The position numbers were made by a program, and so were the translations under genes. Of a DNA stretch of 64,000 nucleotides, positions 27,031-35,837 are shown one piece after another. The notes beneath the pieces were generated by a model, which was not told the DNA's origin, ran no database searches, and saw nothing but the letters and a program-made list of their open reading frames with translations. The DNA comes from Trichormus sp. NMC-1 (GTDB taxonomy: Bacteria; Cyanobacteriota; Cyanobacteriia; Cyanobacteriales; Nostocaceae), in NCBI RefSeq assembly GCF_001858025.1, contig NZ_LZQD01000002.1, positions 280,557-344,556 of the forward strand, in the 5' to 3' direction. The first letter of the stretch is position 1, and the number at the start of each line of letters is the position of its first letter.

Positions 27031-28116
27031 CTAAATACTGGCCTCAGTCACAATTATATCGGTACTGGCAAGAGATGCTTGATTGGAAAACAGCGCTATT
27101 TGAACTTGTGCTGTAGTACCAACTCCGTCAGCATCAAAGAAAAGTTTACCGTGAATTTGATCGTAGATAAAGCGATCGCTTCCTAAGATAGCACTAGAAC
27201 CAAGTCTAAACACACTGGAGTCAAGAGCGCCCAGTTCTTGATTGAGTCCAAATTCTAACTTAGATATTAAGACAGTATCACCGACAGTGAAGTCAGTAAT
27301 AATATCAAAATCTCCAGCCTGTGTATTAGCTAGTATAAAGCGATCGCTACCAGTTCCACCAGTTAATCGGTCTACACCAACTCCGCCTATCAGCACATCA
27401 TCACCTGTACCACCATTAAGGTAGTCATTACCATTGCCACCATTGAGGATGTCGTTGCCACCTAATCCAAACAGGTAATCATTACCATCTCCAGAACTCC
27501 CTTCTCCTAGATTGATATCCAACTGCACAGGGTTTCCTTCAGTGTCAATTTTCCACAACTCAGTTCCGTTAGTACCATTATCAGATGTGAAGTAGAGTGT
27601 ACCATTAACGTTCGTTAGGTTGTAGGGATTAGAACTCCCTTCTCCTAGATTGATATCCAACTGCACAGGGTTTCCTTCAGTGTCAATTTTCCACAACTCA
27701 GTTCCGTTAGTACCATTATCAGATGTGAAGTAGAGTGTACCATTAACGTTCGTTAGGTTGTAGGGATTAGAACTCCCTTCTCCTAGATTGATATCCAACT
27801 GCACAGGGTTTCCTTCAGTGTCAATTTTCCACAACTCAGTTCCGTTAGTACCATTATCAGATGTGAAGTAGAGTGTACCATTAACGTTCGTTAGGTTGTA
27901 GGGATTAGAACTCCCTTCTCCTAGATTGATATCCAACTGCACAGGGTTTCCTTCAGTGTCAATTTTCCACAACTCAGTTCCGTTAGTTTCGTCGCTGTCT
28001 GTAAAGTAAAGTGTACCGTTGACATTGACGTTGATTAAGTCAGGAGAAATGAACGGTTGGGATAAGCGACTAATTTTATTGACTAGGGATGGCTGAGAGT
28101 CAGTATTCTGTAGCAT
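27031..28116 (-). CDS. ELW-repeat/RTX surface protein, miniature copy
   Basis: 361 aa. The N-terminal 55 residues are identical to those of the next gene (28591-31614). Then four ELW-type beta-propeller repeats of 46 residues (ELWKIDTEGNPVQLDINLGE units) that are identical at the DNA level, with a period of 138 bp from 27494. Then RTX calcium-binding nonapeptides (GNDYLFGLGGNDILNGG) and a C-terminal beta-roll domain with an FxxDxDG-like end, a type I secretion signal type. Probably exported and calcium-stabilised. It looks like a remnant formed by unequal crossover: full start and end, but most of the middle missing. Confidence 0.8.
   Translation of the reverse strand: MLQNTDSQPSLVNKISRLSQPFISPDLINVNVNGTLYFTDSDETNGTELWKIDTEGNPVQLDINLGEGSSNPYNLTNVNGTLYFTSDNGTNGTELWKIDTEGNPVQLDINLGEGSSNPYNLTNVNGTLYFTSDNGTNGTELWKIDTEGNPVQLDINLGEGSSNPYNLTNVNGTLYFTSDNGTNGTELWKIDTEGNPVQLDINLGEGSSGDGNDYLFGLGGNDILNGGNGNDYLNGGTGDDVLIGGVGVDRLTGGTGSDRFILANTQAGDFDIITDFTVGDTVLISKLEFGLNQELGALDSSVFRLGSSAILGSDRFIYDQIHGKLFFDADGVGTTAQVQIALFSNQASLASTDIIVTEASI
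27494..28045 (-). repeat. Four 138-bp tandem repeats
   Basis: Units begin at 27494, 27632, 27770 and 27908 (period exactly 138 bp, 46 codons); the first three are essentially identical. They encode ELW repeats. A single copy of the same unit occurs in the neighbouring gene near 31190-31330. Confidence 0.9.
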
Positions 28117-28642
28117 ATTGGGTAGATGTTTTTTGAGTAAACTGATTACAGTAATTTAAGCGGTAATGAGCAGCTTTATACAAGACAATCAACTAAGATT
28201 TTTTGCTTAAAGCCTCTAAAATTAATTATGCAGTATATCAAGTTATACATGATATGATTCATATCACCTGTGAAGGTTACAGTTTTTTGAGAAAATTACA
28301 CTACAGTTCACGAATATTGTCACAAGATATTTTAGCCGTTTAGAGTATTAAGTTCGGAAAACCTAAAAATTACACAGACTTTCCAGCCTGTTCCCTGCTA
28401 CAAAACTGCTGGGTGACACTCAGACAGCAAAACTCCGCCGTAACTGTTGAGAGTTTGTGACGGCGGAGAAAGAAGAAAGTGAAACATCAAGATGAAATGC
28501 TTACGCTACAAGGGTAGAAAAAAAGTAAACATGAAGACGTAATTTACCTTTTACCTTTGCTTTGTTTCTCCCTCGATGTTTCCTACTGTGCTAGTTGTAC
28601 TGAATATATCGGTTTTTATGTTTAGCGAAAGTATTAAACTTA
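27961..28642. repeat. 682-bp direct repeat, copy 1
   Basis: Identical, as far as I can compare, to 31459-32140 with a constant offset of 3498 bp. It holds the 5' end of the ELW gene, its upstream region, and the last codons of the next gene. It marks a recent tandem duplication. Confidence 0.9.
28117..28590. other. Intergenic leader of ELW gene (duplicated)
   Basis: No gene. Holds the presumed promoter region of the downstream ELW gene and a hairpin at 28431-28467 (CTCCGCCGT, 19-base loop, ACGGCGGAG). The whole stretch recurs upstream of the larger gene at 31615-32088. Confidence 0.6.
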
Positions 28643-31614
28643 CCAGTCAGGATGAGACGTTCTACATTGTCTCCCAATATAAAACTTACAGATGCTTTGA
28701 CAACATCAATACCTGCATTGTCTCCTTCGGTAATCGTATCTTGGAGACTATCTACAACGTAAGTATCATCACCATTACCACCATTGAGGATATCATTACC
28801 TGTACCACCATTCAGGTAGTCATTACCATTGCCACCATTGAGGGTATCGTCGCCACTTCCACCATTAAGGTAGTCATTACCATCTAATCCAAAAATGCTA
28901 TTTTCGCCCGAGTTTCCTTTGAGGTTGTCTGCATTTGATGTACCTTTAATTGGAGAGTCGATCACCAAGTTAAACACATCGCTGATTGTAGCCCCAGCAC
29001 TATCTGTGACTGTAACTTTGATGTTGAGATCACTCGCGTCCTGAGAATCAGGAGTGCCACTAAAAGAAACTGTTGCTGCCGTGAAAGTTAACCAACTAGG
29101 CAGAGGGTCGCCATTTTCCAAAGTTGCAGTATAAGTAAGTCCGTCTCCAGCATCTACATCTATGAAGCTGTCAGAAGGAACAGTAAAGCTGAAGGCATTG
29201 TCTTCAATGGCTTTTTGGTCAACAATGATATTAGCCACTGTTGGCGCATTATTAACTGGATCAGATAAAGTGCGAATAACTTCTTTGATGTCAATTAGTC
29301 CTCCTGCTGTATAATAAAGCAGTCCTCCATAACCAAGATCGCTGACTTTTACTGGGTTGCCTTGATTATCAATTTTCCACAACTCATAGCCATTAGTACC
29401 ATCAGAGGCTGTGAAGTAAAGTGTGCCATCAATGTTGGTTAATGTGTAGGGATATAAACTTCCTATCTGCTGATTGATATTGCTGACTAATGCCGGGTTG
29501 CCATTGCTATCAATTTTCCACAACTCATAGCCATTAATACCATCATTAGCTGTGAAGTAAAGTGTGCCATCAATGTTTGTCAGGTTGTAAGGATTAGAAC
29601 TTCCTCCTCCTTGATTAATGTCAAATTGTACAGGGTTGCCATTGCTATCAATCTTCCACAACTCAGTTCCGTTCACATCGTCAGAAACTGTGAAGTAAAG
29701 TGTGTCATTGACATTAGTTAAGTTATAGGGATAGAAACTTCCTCCCTCCTGATTGATGTCAAATTGAACAGGATTACCATTGCTATCAATCTTCCACAAC
29801 TCAGTTCCGTTCACATCGTCAGAAACTGTGAAGTAAAGTGTGTCATTGACATTAGTTAAGTTATAGGGATAGAAACTTCCTCCCTCCTGATTGATGTCAA
29901 ATTGAACAGGATTACCATTGCTATCAATCTTCCACAACTCAGTTCCGTTCACATCGTCAGAAACTGTGAAGTAAAGTGTGTCATTGACATTAGTTAAGTT
30001 ATAGGGATAGAAACTTCCTCCCTCCTGATTGATGTCAAACCGCACGACGTTTCCTTGAGTGTCAATCTTCCATAACTCATAGCCGTTAGTACCATCATCA
30101 GCTGTGAAATAAAGTGTGCCGTTGACGTTGGTTAGGTTATTGGGATGGGAACTTCCTTCTCCCTGATTGATGTCGCTGACTAGTACTGCATTTCCTTGAT
30201 CATCAATTTTCCATAACTCATAGCCGTTAGTACCATCATCAGCAGTGAAATAAAGTGTACCGTTGACGTTGGTTAGGTTGTAAGGATTGGAACTCCCCTC
30301 TCCCTGATTGATGTCGAACTGCACGACGTTTCCTTGATTATCAATTTTCCACAAGTCATAGCCGTTAGTACCGTCATAAGCCAGAAAGTAAAGTGTGTTA
30401 TTGATGCTGTTTAGGTTGTAAGGATTGGAAATTCCTCGCCCCGCATTGATATCCAACCGTACAGCGTCACCTTGAGTATCAATTTTCCATAACTCAGTTC
30501 CGTTAGTACTATCATCGGCAGTGAAATAAAGTGTGCCGTTGACGTTGGTTAGGTTGTAAGGATTGGAAATTCCTTCTCCTGGATTGATATCCAACCGTAC
30601 AGCCTTACCTTGAGTATCAATTTTCCACAAGTCATAACCGTTTGTACCGTCATCAGCTGTGAAGTACAGTGTGCCATTAACGTTAGTTAGGTTATATGGG
30701 TGGGAATTTCCTTCTCCTGGATTGATATCACTAACTAGTACTGGCTGACCATTTGTATCAATCTTCCATAACTCATAGCCGTTAGTACCATCATCGGCAG
30801 TGAAGTACAGTGTGCCATTAACGTTAATCAGAGATTCGGGATTGGAAGAGCGATTGACAGTTGGAGTATTAACTACTACTGGGTTGCCATCCGTGTCAAT
30901 CTTCCACAATCCATAACCGTTTGTACCGTTCTCCGCTGTGAAGTAAAGTATGTCATTGATGTTGATCAATGATTGGGGATTAGAATTTCCTTCCCCTGGA
31001 TTAATATCACTAACTAATACTGGCTGACCATTTGTATCAATCTTCCACAACTCAGTTCCATTAGTACCATCATTAGCGGTGAAGTACAGTGTGCCATTAA
31101 CGTTAATCAGAGATTCGGGTTTGGAACTTACATCTCCCGGATTAATATCACTAACTAGTAATGGCTGACCATCTGTGTCAATTTTCCACAACTCAGTTCC
31201 GTTAGTACCATTATCAGATGTGAAGTAGAGTGTACCATTAACGTTCGTTAGGTTGTAGGGATTAGAACTCCCTTCTCCTAGATTGATATCCAACTGCACA
31301 GGGTTTCCTTCAGTGTCAATTTTCCACAACTCAGTTCCGTTAGTACCATTATCAGCTGTGAAGTAGAGTGTACCATTGACGTTCGTTAGGTTGTAGGGAT
31401 TGGAACTCCCTTCTCCTGGATTGATATCGCTGACTAACACACGATTACTCTCAGTATCAATTTTCCACAACTCAGTTCCGTTAGTTTCGTCGCTGTCTGT
31501 AAAGTAAAGTGTACCGTTGACATTGACGTTGATTAAGTCAGGAGAAATGAACGGTTGGGATAAGCGACTAATTTTATTGACTAGGGATGGCTGAGAGTCA
31601 GTATTCTGTAGCAT
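28591..31614 (-). CDS. Large ELW-repeat/Ig-like/RTX surface protein, C-terminus replaced
   Basis: 1007 aa. About 19-20 ELW repeats of 44-46 residues (xLYFTADDGTNGYELWKID) occupy residues about 30-780; this repeat is typical of secreted cyanobacterial surface proteins. A putative Ig/cadherin-like domain follows (DAGDGLTYTATLENGDPLPS), then RTX nonapeptides (GNDYLNGGSGDDTLNGG) and a TYVVDSLQDTITEG block. The final 16 residues (KFNTFAKHKNRYIQYN) are read from duplicated upstream DNA beyond the junction at 28642/28643, so the original C-terminus and probably the secretion signal are lost. Three perfect 138-bp units lie near 29630-30040. Confidence 0.82.
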   Translation of the reverse strand: MLQNTDSQPSLVNKISRLSQPFISPDLINVNVNGTLYFTDSDETNGTELWKIDTESNRVLVSDINPGEGSSNPYNLTNVNGTLYFTADNGTNGTELWKIDTEGNPVQLDINLGEGSSNPYNLTNVNGTLYFTSDNGTNGTELWKIDTDGQPLLVSDINPGDVSSKPESLINVNGTLYFTANDGTNGTELWKIDTNGQPVLVSDINPGEGNSNPQSLININDILYFTAENGTNGYGLWKIDTDGNPVVVNTPTVNRSSNPESLINVNGTLYFTADDGTNGYELWKIDTNGQPVLVSDINPGEGNSHPYNLTNVNGTLYFTADDGTNGYDLWKIDTQGKAVRLDINPGEGISNPYNLTNVNGTLYFTADDSTNGTELWKIDTQGDAVRLDINAGRGISNPYNLNSINNTLYFLAYDGTNGYDLWKIDNQGNVVQFDINQGEGSSNPYNLTNVNGTLYFTADDGTNGYELWKIDDQGNAVLVSDINQGEGSSHPNNLTNVNGTLYFTADDGTNGYELWKIDTQGNVVRFDINQEGGSFYPYNLTNVNDTLYFTVSDDVNGTELWKIDSNGNPVQFDINQEGGSFYPYNLTNVNDTLYFTVSDDVNGTELWKIDSNGNPVQFDINQEGGSFYPYNLTNVNDTLYFTVSDDVNGTELWKIDSNGNPVQFDINQGGGSSNPYNLTNIDGTLYFTANDGINGYELWKIDSNGNPALVSNINQQIGSLYPYTLTNIDGTLYFTASDGTNGYELWKIDNQGNPVKVSDLGYGGLLYYTAGGLIDIKEVIRTLSDPVNNAPTVANIIVDQKAIEDNAFSFTVPSDSFIDVDAGDGLTYTATLENGDPLPSWLTFTAATVSFSGTPDSQDASDLNIKVTVTDSAGATISDVFNLVIDSPIKGTSNADNLKGNSGENSIFGLDGNDYLNGGSGDDTLNGGNGNDYLNGGTGNDILNGGNGDDTYVVDSLQDTITEGDNAGIDVVKASVSFILGDNVERLILTGKFNTFAKHKNRYIQYN

Positions 31615-32140
31615 ATTGGGTAGATGTTTTTTGAGTAAACTGATTACAGTAATTTAAGCGGTAATGAGCAGCTTTATACAAGACAATCAACTAAGATTTT
31701 TTGCTTAAAGCCTCTAAAATTAATTATGCAGTATATCAAGTTATACATGATATGATTCATATCACCTGTGAAGGTTACAGTTTTTTGAGAAAATTACACT
31801 ACAGTTCACGAATATTGTCACAAGATATTTTAGCCGTTTAGAGTATTAAGTTCGGAAAACCTAAAAATTACACAGACTTTCCAGCCTGTTCCCTGCTACA
31901 AAACTGCTGGGTGACACTCAGACAGCAAAACTCCGCCGTAACTGTTGAGAGTTTGTGACGGCGGAGAAAGAAGAAAGTGAAACATCAAGATGAAATGCTT
32001 ACGCTACAAGGGTAGAAAAAAAGTAAACATGAAGACGTAATTTACCTTTTACCTTTGCTTTGTTTCTCCCTCGATGTTTCCTACTGTGCTAGTTGTACTG
32101 AATATATCGGTTTTTATGTTTAGCGAAAGTATTAAACTTA
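31459..32140. repeat. 682-bp direct repeat, copy 2
   Basis: Second copy of 27961-28642. Beyond 32140 the sequence is unique (TCATTTTTGATG), giving the outer border of the duplication. Confidence 0.9.
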
Positions 32141-32277
32141 TCATTTTTGATGTATCAAAATTCACATTTATAAAAAATAAATCATACTTTGGTGTGATTT
32201 TACGTCTATTTATAAGGTCTTTGCGAGATTATATAGAAAAGATTAAATTTAATTAAATACTATAGAATGAGTAAATT

Positions 32278-32730
32278 ATGCAAGTAGATTTATTATTTTT
32301 ACAAGTTTTATGGGTAGGTATTGGTTGTCAAAAAGGAATTTCATCACTATTAATTAATACCGCAATTGAGAAAATTTTCCGAGAAAATCAACTTAGCCGA
32401 TCTCAGATTTCCGGTATGGCTACAATTGAATCTAAAGCTGATGAAGTGGGTTTAAAGGACTTTTGTCTGGTATACAATTTACCTCTAAAAACCTTCACAG
32501 CCGCAAATCTGGCTAATGTCTGTGTTCCTCACCCTGCTAAAATTGTTGAAGAAAGAATAGGAACCCCAAGTGTTGCAGAGGCCTCTGCGATTCTGGCCGC
32601 TAGTGAAATTACTACTTTGGGTGTAAGGTTATTAGTTCCTAAACAAATTTTTCGCTTACCAGGGGAAGTGGGAACGGTGACAATAGCTATTGCCCAAACG
32701 GTAATATCGTGTCCAGTTAAAAACTTATAA
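32278..32730 (+). CDS. CbiG C-terminal domain/CobE-like cobalamin biosynthesis protein
   Basis: 150 aa comprising only the CbiG_C domain: VGIGCQKGISSLLIN, SGMATIESKADEVGL, then GTPSVAEASAILAA and LLVPKQIF. In the anaerobic B12 pathway CbiG opens the precorrin-5A lactone; its C-terminal half exists alone as CobE in some organisms. In many cyanobacteria this domain is fused to CobJ/CbiH. Here there is no partner domain. It is complete for the domain, so it is likely functional as CobE. No other cobalamin genes adjoin it. Its upstream border is the duplicated ELW promoter region. Confidence 0.78.
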   Translation: MQVDLLFLQVLWVGIGCQKGISSLLINTAIEKIFRENQLSRSQISGMATIESKADEVGLKDFCLVYNLPLKTFTAANLANVCVPHPAKIVEERIGTPSVAEASAILAASEITTLGVRLLVPKQIFRLPGEVGTVTIAIAQTVISCPVKNL

Positions 32731-32786
32731 TTAGGCTGACACGGAGATGGAGAGACGCGGGGACGCGGAGAGTTTTTTTGATAAGT

Positions 32787-32847
32787 AGGGTTTGCTGAAA
32801 AAGTTCCCTGTTCCCTACCCTCACAGACAACTTTTTCAGCAAACCCT
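32787..32847. repeat. AGGGTTTGCTGAAAAAGTT inverted-repeat MITE
   Basis: 61 bp; the ends AGGGTTTGCTGAAAAAGTT and AACTTTTTCAGCAAACCCT are perfect inverted copies of 19 bp. Confidence 0.8.
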
Positions 32848-32942
32848 ATATATAACTTAAGAGTTGTACTTGATTTAATTCATATTCCTTAATAATACAA
32901 ATAAAGCAAATACAGCAGAATTCAGAAGTCATACTGCTTTTT

Positions 32943-33296
32943 TCAATCAACGACTCGCAGAAAATAGTTAATGATGCTAGAAACAATTGCCAACACAATT
33001 GAACCAAAAAAAGCCGGGACAAAACCCTGAATGATAAAATCAGAACCTGGAGTTAAGGCGCTGGCCAGCCAAAGAGTTAAAGCGTTGATTACAAATGTAA
33101 ATAACCCAAAGGTAATTAAGGTGATGGGAAATGTTAACAAACTCAAAAAAGGGCGAATAATGGCATTTACCAAACCGATGACAATCGCAGCAATCAAAGC
33201 AGCTACAAAAGTTCTGATAATGAATCCAGGAACAATGTTAGCCGTAATTAATAACGCGATCGCAGTACCAAACCAAGTTAATAAAAAGTGTTTCAT
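32943..33296 (-). CDS. Small membrane protein, phage holin family IV type
   Basis: 117 aa from ATG 33296 (a TTG 12 bp upstream is the alternative). Four transmembrane helices: FLLTWFGTAIALLITANIVPG, FVAALIAAIVIGLVNAIIRP, LLTFPITLITFGLFTFVINALTLWL, FFGSIVLAIVSSIINYFL. The IRPFLSLLTFPITLITFGLF block is the signature of the DUF360/holin family IV, which is widespread in non-phage genomes. It is not evidence of a prophage. Function is unknown. It is followed upstream on the same strand by a peptidoglycan-binding protein. Confidence 0.82.
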   Translation of the reverse strand: MKHFLLTWFGTAIALLITANIVPGFIIRTFVAALIAAIVIGLVNAIIRPFLSLLTFPITLITFGLFTFVINALTLWLASALTPGSDFIIQGFVPAFFGSIVLAIVSSIINYFLRVVD

Positions 33297-33323
33297 ATCA
33301 ATTAACAATATTTTTGTATCAGC

Positions 33324-34091
33324 CTAACGTTGTTGGGGTAATCGCCGTAAGAAAGCTTGCCAAGTAGCACCACCAACTATCCCATCTGGTTTTAACCCAT
33401 AGCGGATTTGAGCCGCTTTTACGGCTGCTTCAGTGGTGATCCCAAAGTCTCCATCCATACTACCTTTCAAGAAGCCCAGAGTTTGTAGTAGTTTTTGTAA
33501 CTTTACCACTTCTGAACCACGGTTACCTAAACGCAAAATTGCCCACCCTTCTGGGGTGTATTGAATACTAGGATTTTGCTGATTTCGCGGAGTAGGCTGA
33601 AAATTTGGATTAGGCTGATTCCGGGAAGTTGGTTTTGGTACAGGTGTGTTGTTGATTCTGGTGGTTCCAGTGAGTTGGGTAGGAACGGTTAAACTATTTG
33701 CTGAGATAGGTGGTGGAGAAGAAGAGATAGTGGCAACCGGCGATACATTAGGAAAAAGTCTTTGCCAAGTGATGGAATCTACAATACCATCTGGATTTAA
33801 GCCAGCAGCTTGTTTAAATTGAGAAACAGCAATAGCTGTACCTTGTTGATAAATGCCATCCACTGTACCTGTATAAAAACCCAACAGTTTCAGGGCAGCT
33901 TGAAGTTCAAAGACACGTTCACCTTGGCTACCAAGTTTGAGCGTAGGGCGGTTGATGTTGCCGACTGCGTTGACTTGGGCGATTTTGGTGGGTGCTGCCG
34001 TTGATACCATAGCTGAGGAGCTAATTAGCACAGGTGTGGCAATGAATAAAAGTAAGTAATACAACATACTATTTGGTGGAAATTTTCTCAT
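33324..34091 (-). CDS. Exported protein with two peptidoglycan-binding domains
   Basis: 255 aa from ATG 34091 (AAGG 10 bp upstream). A signal peptide (YYLLLFIATPVLISSSAMVSTAAP) is followed by a first PG_binding_1 domain (LGSQGERVFELQAALKLLGFYTG...DGIVDSITWQRL, about residues 45-110), a Pro/Asn/Gln-rich linker, and a second domain (LGNRGSEVVKLQKLLQTLGFL...DGIVGGATWQAF, about residues 180-248). There is no catalytic domain. It probably attaches to the cell wall in the periplasm. Confidence 0.87.
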   Translation of the reverse strand: MRKFPPNSMLYYLLLFIATPVLISSSAMVSTAAPTKIAQVNAVGNINRPTLKLGSQGERVFELQAALKLLGFYTGTVDGIYQQGTAIAVSQFKQAAGLNPDGIVDSITWQRLFPNVSPVATISSSPPPISANSLTVPTQLTGTTRINNTPVPKPTSRNQPNPNFQPTPRNQQNPSIQYTPEGWAILRLGNRGSEVVKLQKLLQTLGFLKGSMDGDFGITTEAAVKAAQIRYGLKPDGIVGGATWQAFLRRLPQQR

Positions 34092-34276
34092 ACTTATCTT
34101 ACCTTGGTGGGATGCCAAAGGCTGGCGATGCGATCGCTCTATTTACACAATGGCGTAAGTCAATCAACCATTAAAAATTACTGAAAAGCTTGTGTAATCT
34201 GCTTTTTTAATTTTTAATTTTTAATTTTTTAATTCTGATAAAGCAGTATTAGTGACGCTTTGTGCAAGTCAAACTG

Positions 34277-35551
34277 TTAATTGCTAACTGATTGAATTGC
34301 TTCTTCTTGACCAACTAAAGACAAATAAGGTTCCTGTAAATACCGATGAGCGGCTATCATAGCTAACTTAGGAGTGACTTTATGAATCAGTTCGGTGAAT
34401 TCTTGGTCAAATTCAATTCCTAAACCTAAAATTTCGTACCAACCGTATATTTGAGCAATTTGTCCATTAGTTTGTTTACCCAAGGCATACTGACCCAGAA
34501 TTTTATTTTTCGCTGTTTGTAGTTCCTCTGCCGATAGTTCAGTAGTACATAGTCGTTCTACTTCTTGGCGTAGTCCTTGGAGGGCGATACTAGTATTTTC
34601 TGGGGCTGTACCCATATAAACCACAAATGAGGCGGGAAAGAGGCGTGTAGAGTAAATGGCGGATACTTCGTAAGCCAAACCTCTTTTTTCTCGTAATTCC
34701 ACAAACAAGCGGCTAGAAAGACCATTTCCTAGGTATGTAGACAGCAATTTCAAAGCCGCGTATCCAGGGGCGCTCACGCACGGCCCCATATAACCCAGCA
34801 TGACGATTGATTGCTGTGTATTTAAGGGTTTGAGGCATAACTGTGGTTTGACAGAAATTGCGGGTAAATCAAGTATATGGCGTGGTTCGGCTGGAGAAAT
34901 CCAGTCACCAAAAACTTCTGTGACTAAATCTAGTGCTGCTGAGGGTGTAATGCGTCCAGCAATACTAATTACCACGTTATCTGGACGAAAATGAGTTTGG
35001 TGAAATTGTATTAAGTCTGCACGAGTGATGCTGTTAACGGTTTTTTCAGTACCTAAAACTGACATCGAGTATGGATGTTCTTGGTACATTGCTTGTCGCA
35101 TTTGCTCAAAAGCAACACTAAAGGGTTGCTCTTTTTGGGAGCGAATATCTTGTATTGCTAATCGCTTTTCTAGTTCTACTTGGGTTTCGGGAAATGTGGG
35201 CGATCGCAATAACAACCCCGATAATGTTAAAATTTCGGCAAAGTCAGCCGTTACTGTTTTCAAAGACAGCAGAAAATAATCAGTTCCAGCGTCTGTGCTT
35301 AAACTTGCTCCTACAGACTCGACTTTTTCGGCAATTTCTAAGCTAGATAAACCATCACAACCTTTTGTCATCACTGCTGATAGCAAATGTGATAACCCTG
35401 CTTGCTCTCGATTTTCATAACAACTACCACCACGCACAAAAATCCTTCCGGCAATAATATCCGCAGCTTGATTTTCTGCCACTAAAACAACAATGCCATT
35501 GGCTAATATGGTGCGATGGATAGGAGAATTAGAATTATCTATACTTTGCAT
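34277..35551 (-). CDS. M16 family peptidase-like, non-catalytic subunit
   Basis: 424 aa of the insulinase/processing-peptidase family with the usual start VLVAENQAADIIAGRIFVRGGS. The zinc motif HxxEH is absent: the position reads HLLSAVMTKG. The C-terminal half keeps the substrate-clamping region (GLSSRLFVELREKRGLAYEV). In bacterial heterodimeric M16 enzymes one subunit carries zinc and the other does not. The active partner is encoded 286 bp upstream on the same strand, so they probably form such a pair. Confidence 0.85.
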   Translation of the reverse strand: MQSIDNSNSPIHRTILANGIVVLVAENQAADIIAGRIFVRGGSCYENREQAGLSHLLSAVMTKGCDGLSSLEIAEKVESVGASLSTDAGTDYFLLSLKTVTADFAEILTLSGLLLRSPTFPETQVELEKRLAIQDIRSQKEQPFSVAFEQMRQAMYQEHPYSMSVLGTEKTVNSITRADLIQFHQTHFRPDNVVISIAGRITPSAALDLVTEVFGDWISPAEPRHILDLPAISVKPQLCLKPLNTQQSIVMLGYMGPCVSAPGYAALKLLSTYLGNGLSSRLFVELREKRGLAYEVSAIYSTRLFPASFVVYMGTAPENTSIALQGLRQEVERLCTTELSAEELQTAKNKILGQYALGKQTNGQIAQIYGWYEILGLGIEFDQEFTELIHKVTPKLAMIAAHRYLQEPYLSLVGQEEAIQSVSN

Positions 35552-35837
35552 TATTTTAGTTATAGGTTATTGGTAAGTAGGACGGTGTAAATAATTAAAG
35601 GTTTGTAGAGAGGACTTAAGTCCTCTCTATCTCCTGTGGTCGAAGCTTCACTAAAGAGACGCGGCGCGTTTGCGTAGCTCCTCTGCAAGAGGCACGCCCT
35701 TAGTGATACGAATAAGGGCTAAAGCCCTGACTACGAACTGAATTATAATATTTTTACATTGCTTAACATGGTTTGATTTAATTCGGTCGGCTTACTTAAT
35801 TACTTATTAGACATGAGTGATAATTTGGAACTAATGA

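Noticed and set aside
27494-28045. CRISPR array
   Set aside because: The repeats are contiguous 138-bp coding units with no spacers.
28576-28887. Plus-strand frame of about 100 residues opposite the RTX region
   Set aside because: Its repetitive Ile/Thr text is the antisense of GGxGNDxLxGG repeats.
32074-32256. Plus-strand 60-residue frame in the duplicated leader
   Set aside because: Low-complexity, starts in the repeat and ends in unique AT-rich DNA; no homology expected.
32943-33296. Prophage holin
   Set aside because: This holin-like family is widespread outside phages, and no other phage genes are nearby apart from a lysozyme-like gene 10 kb away.
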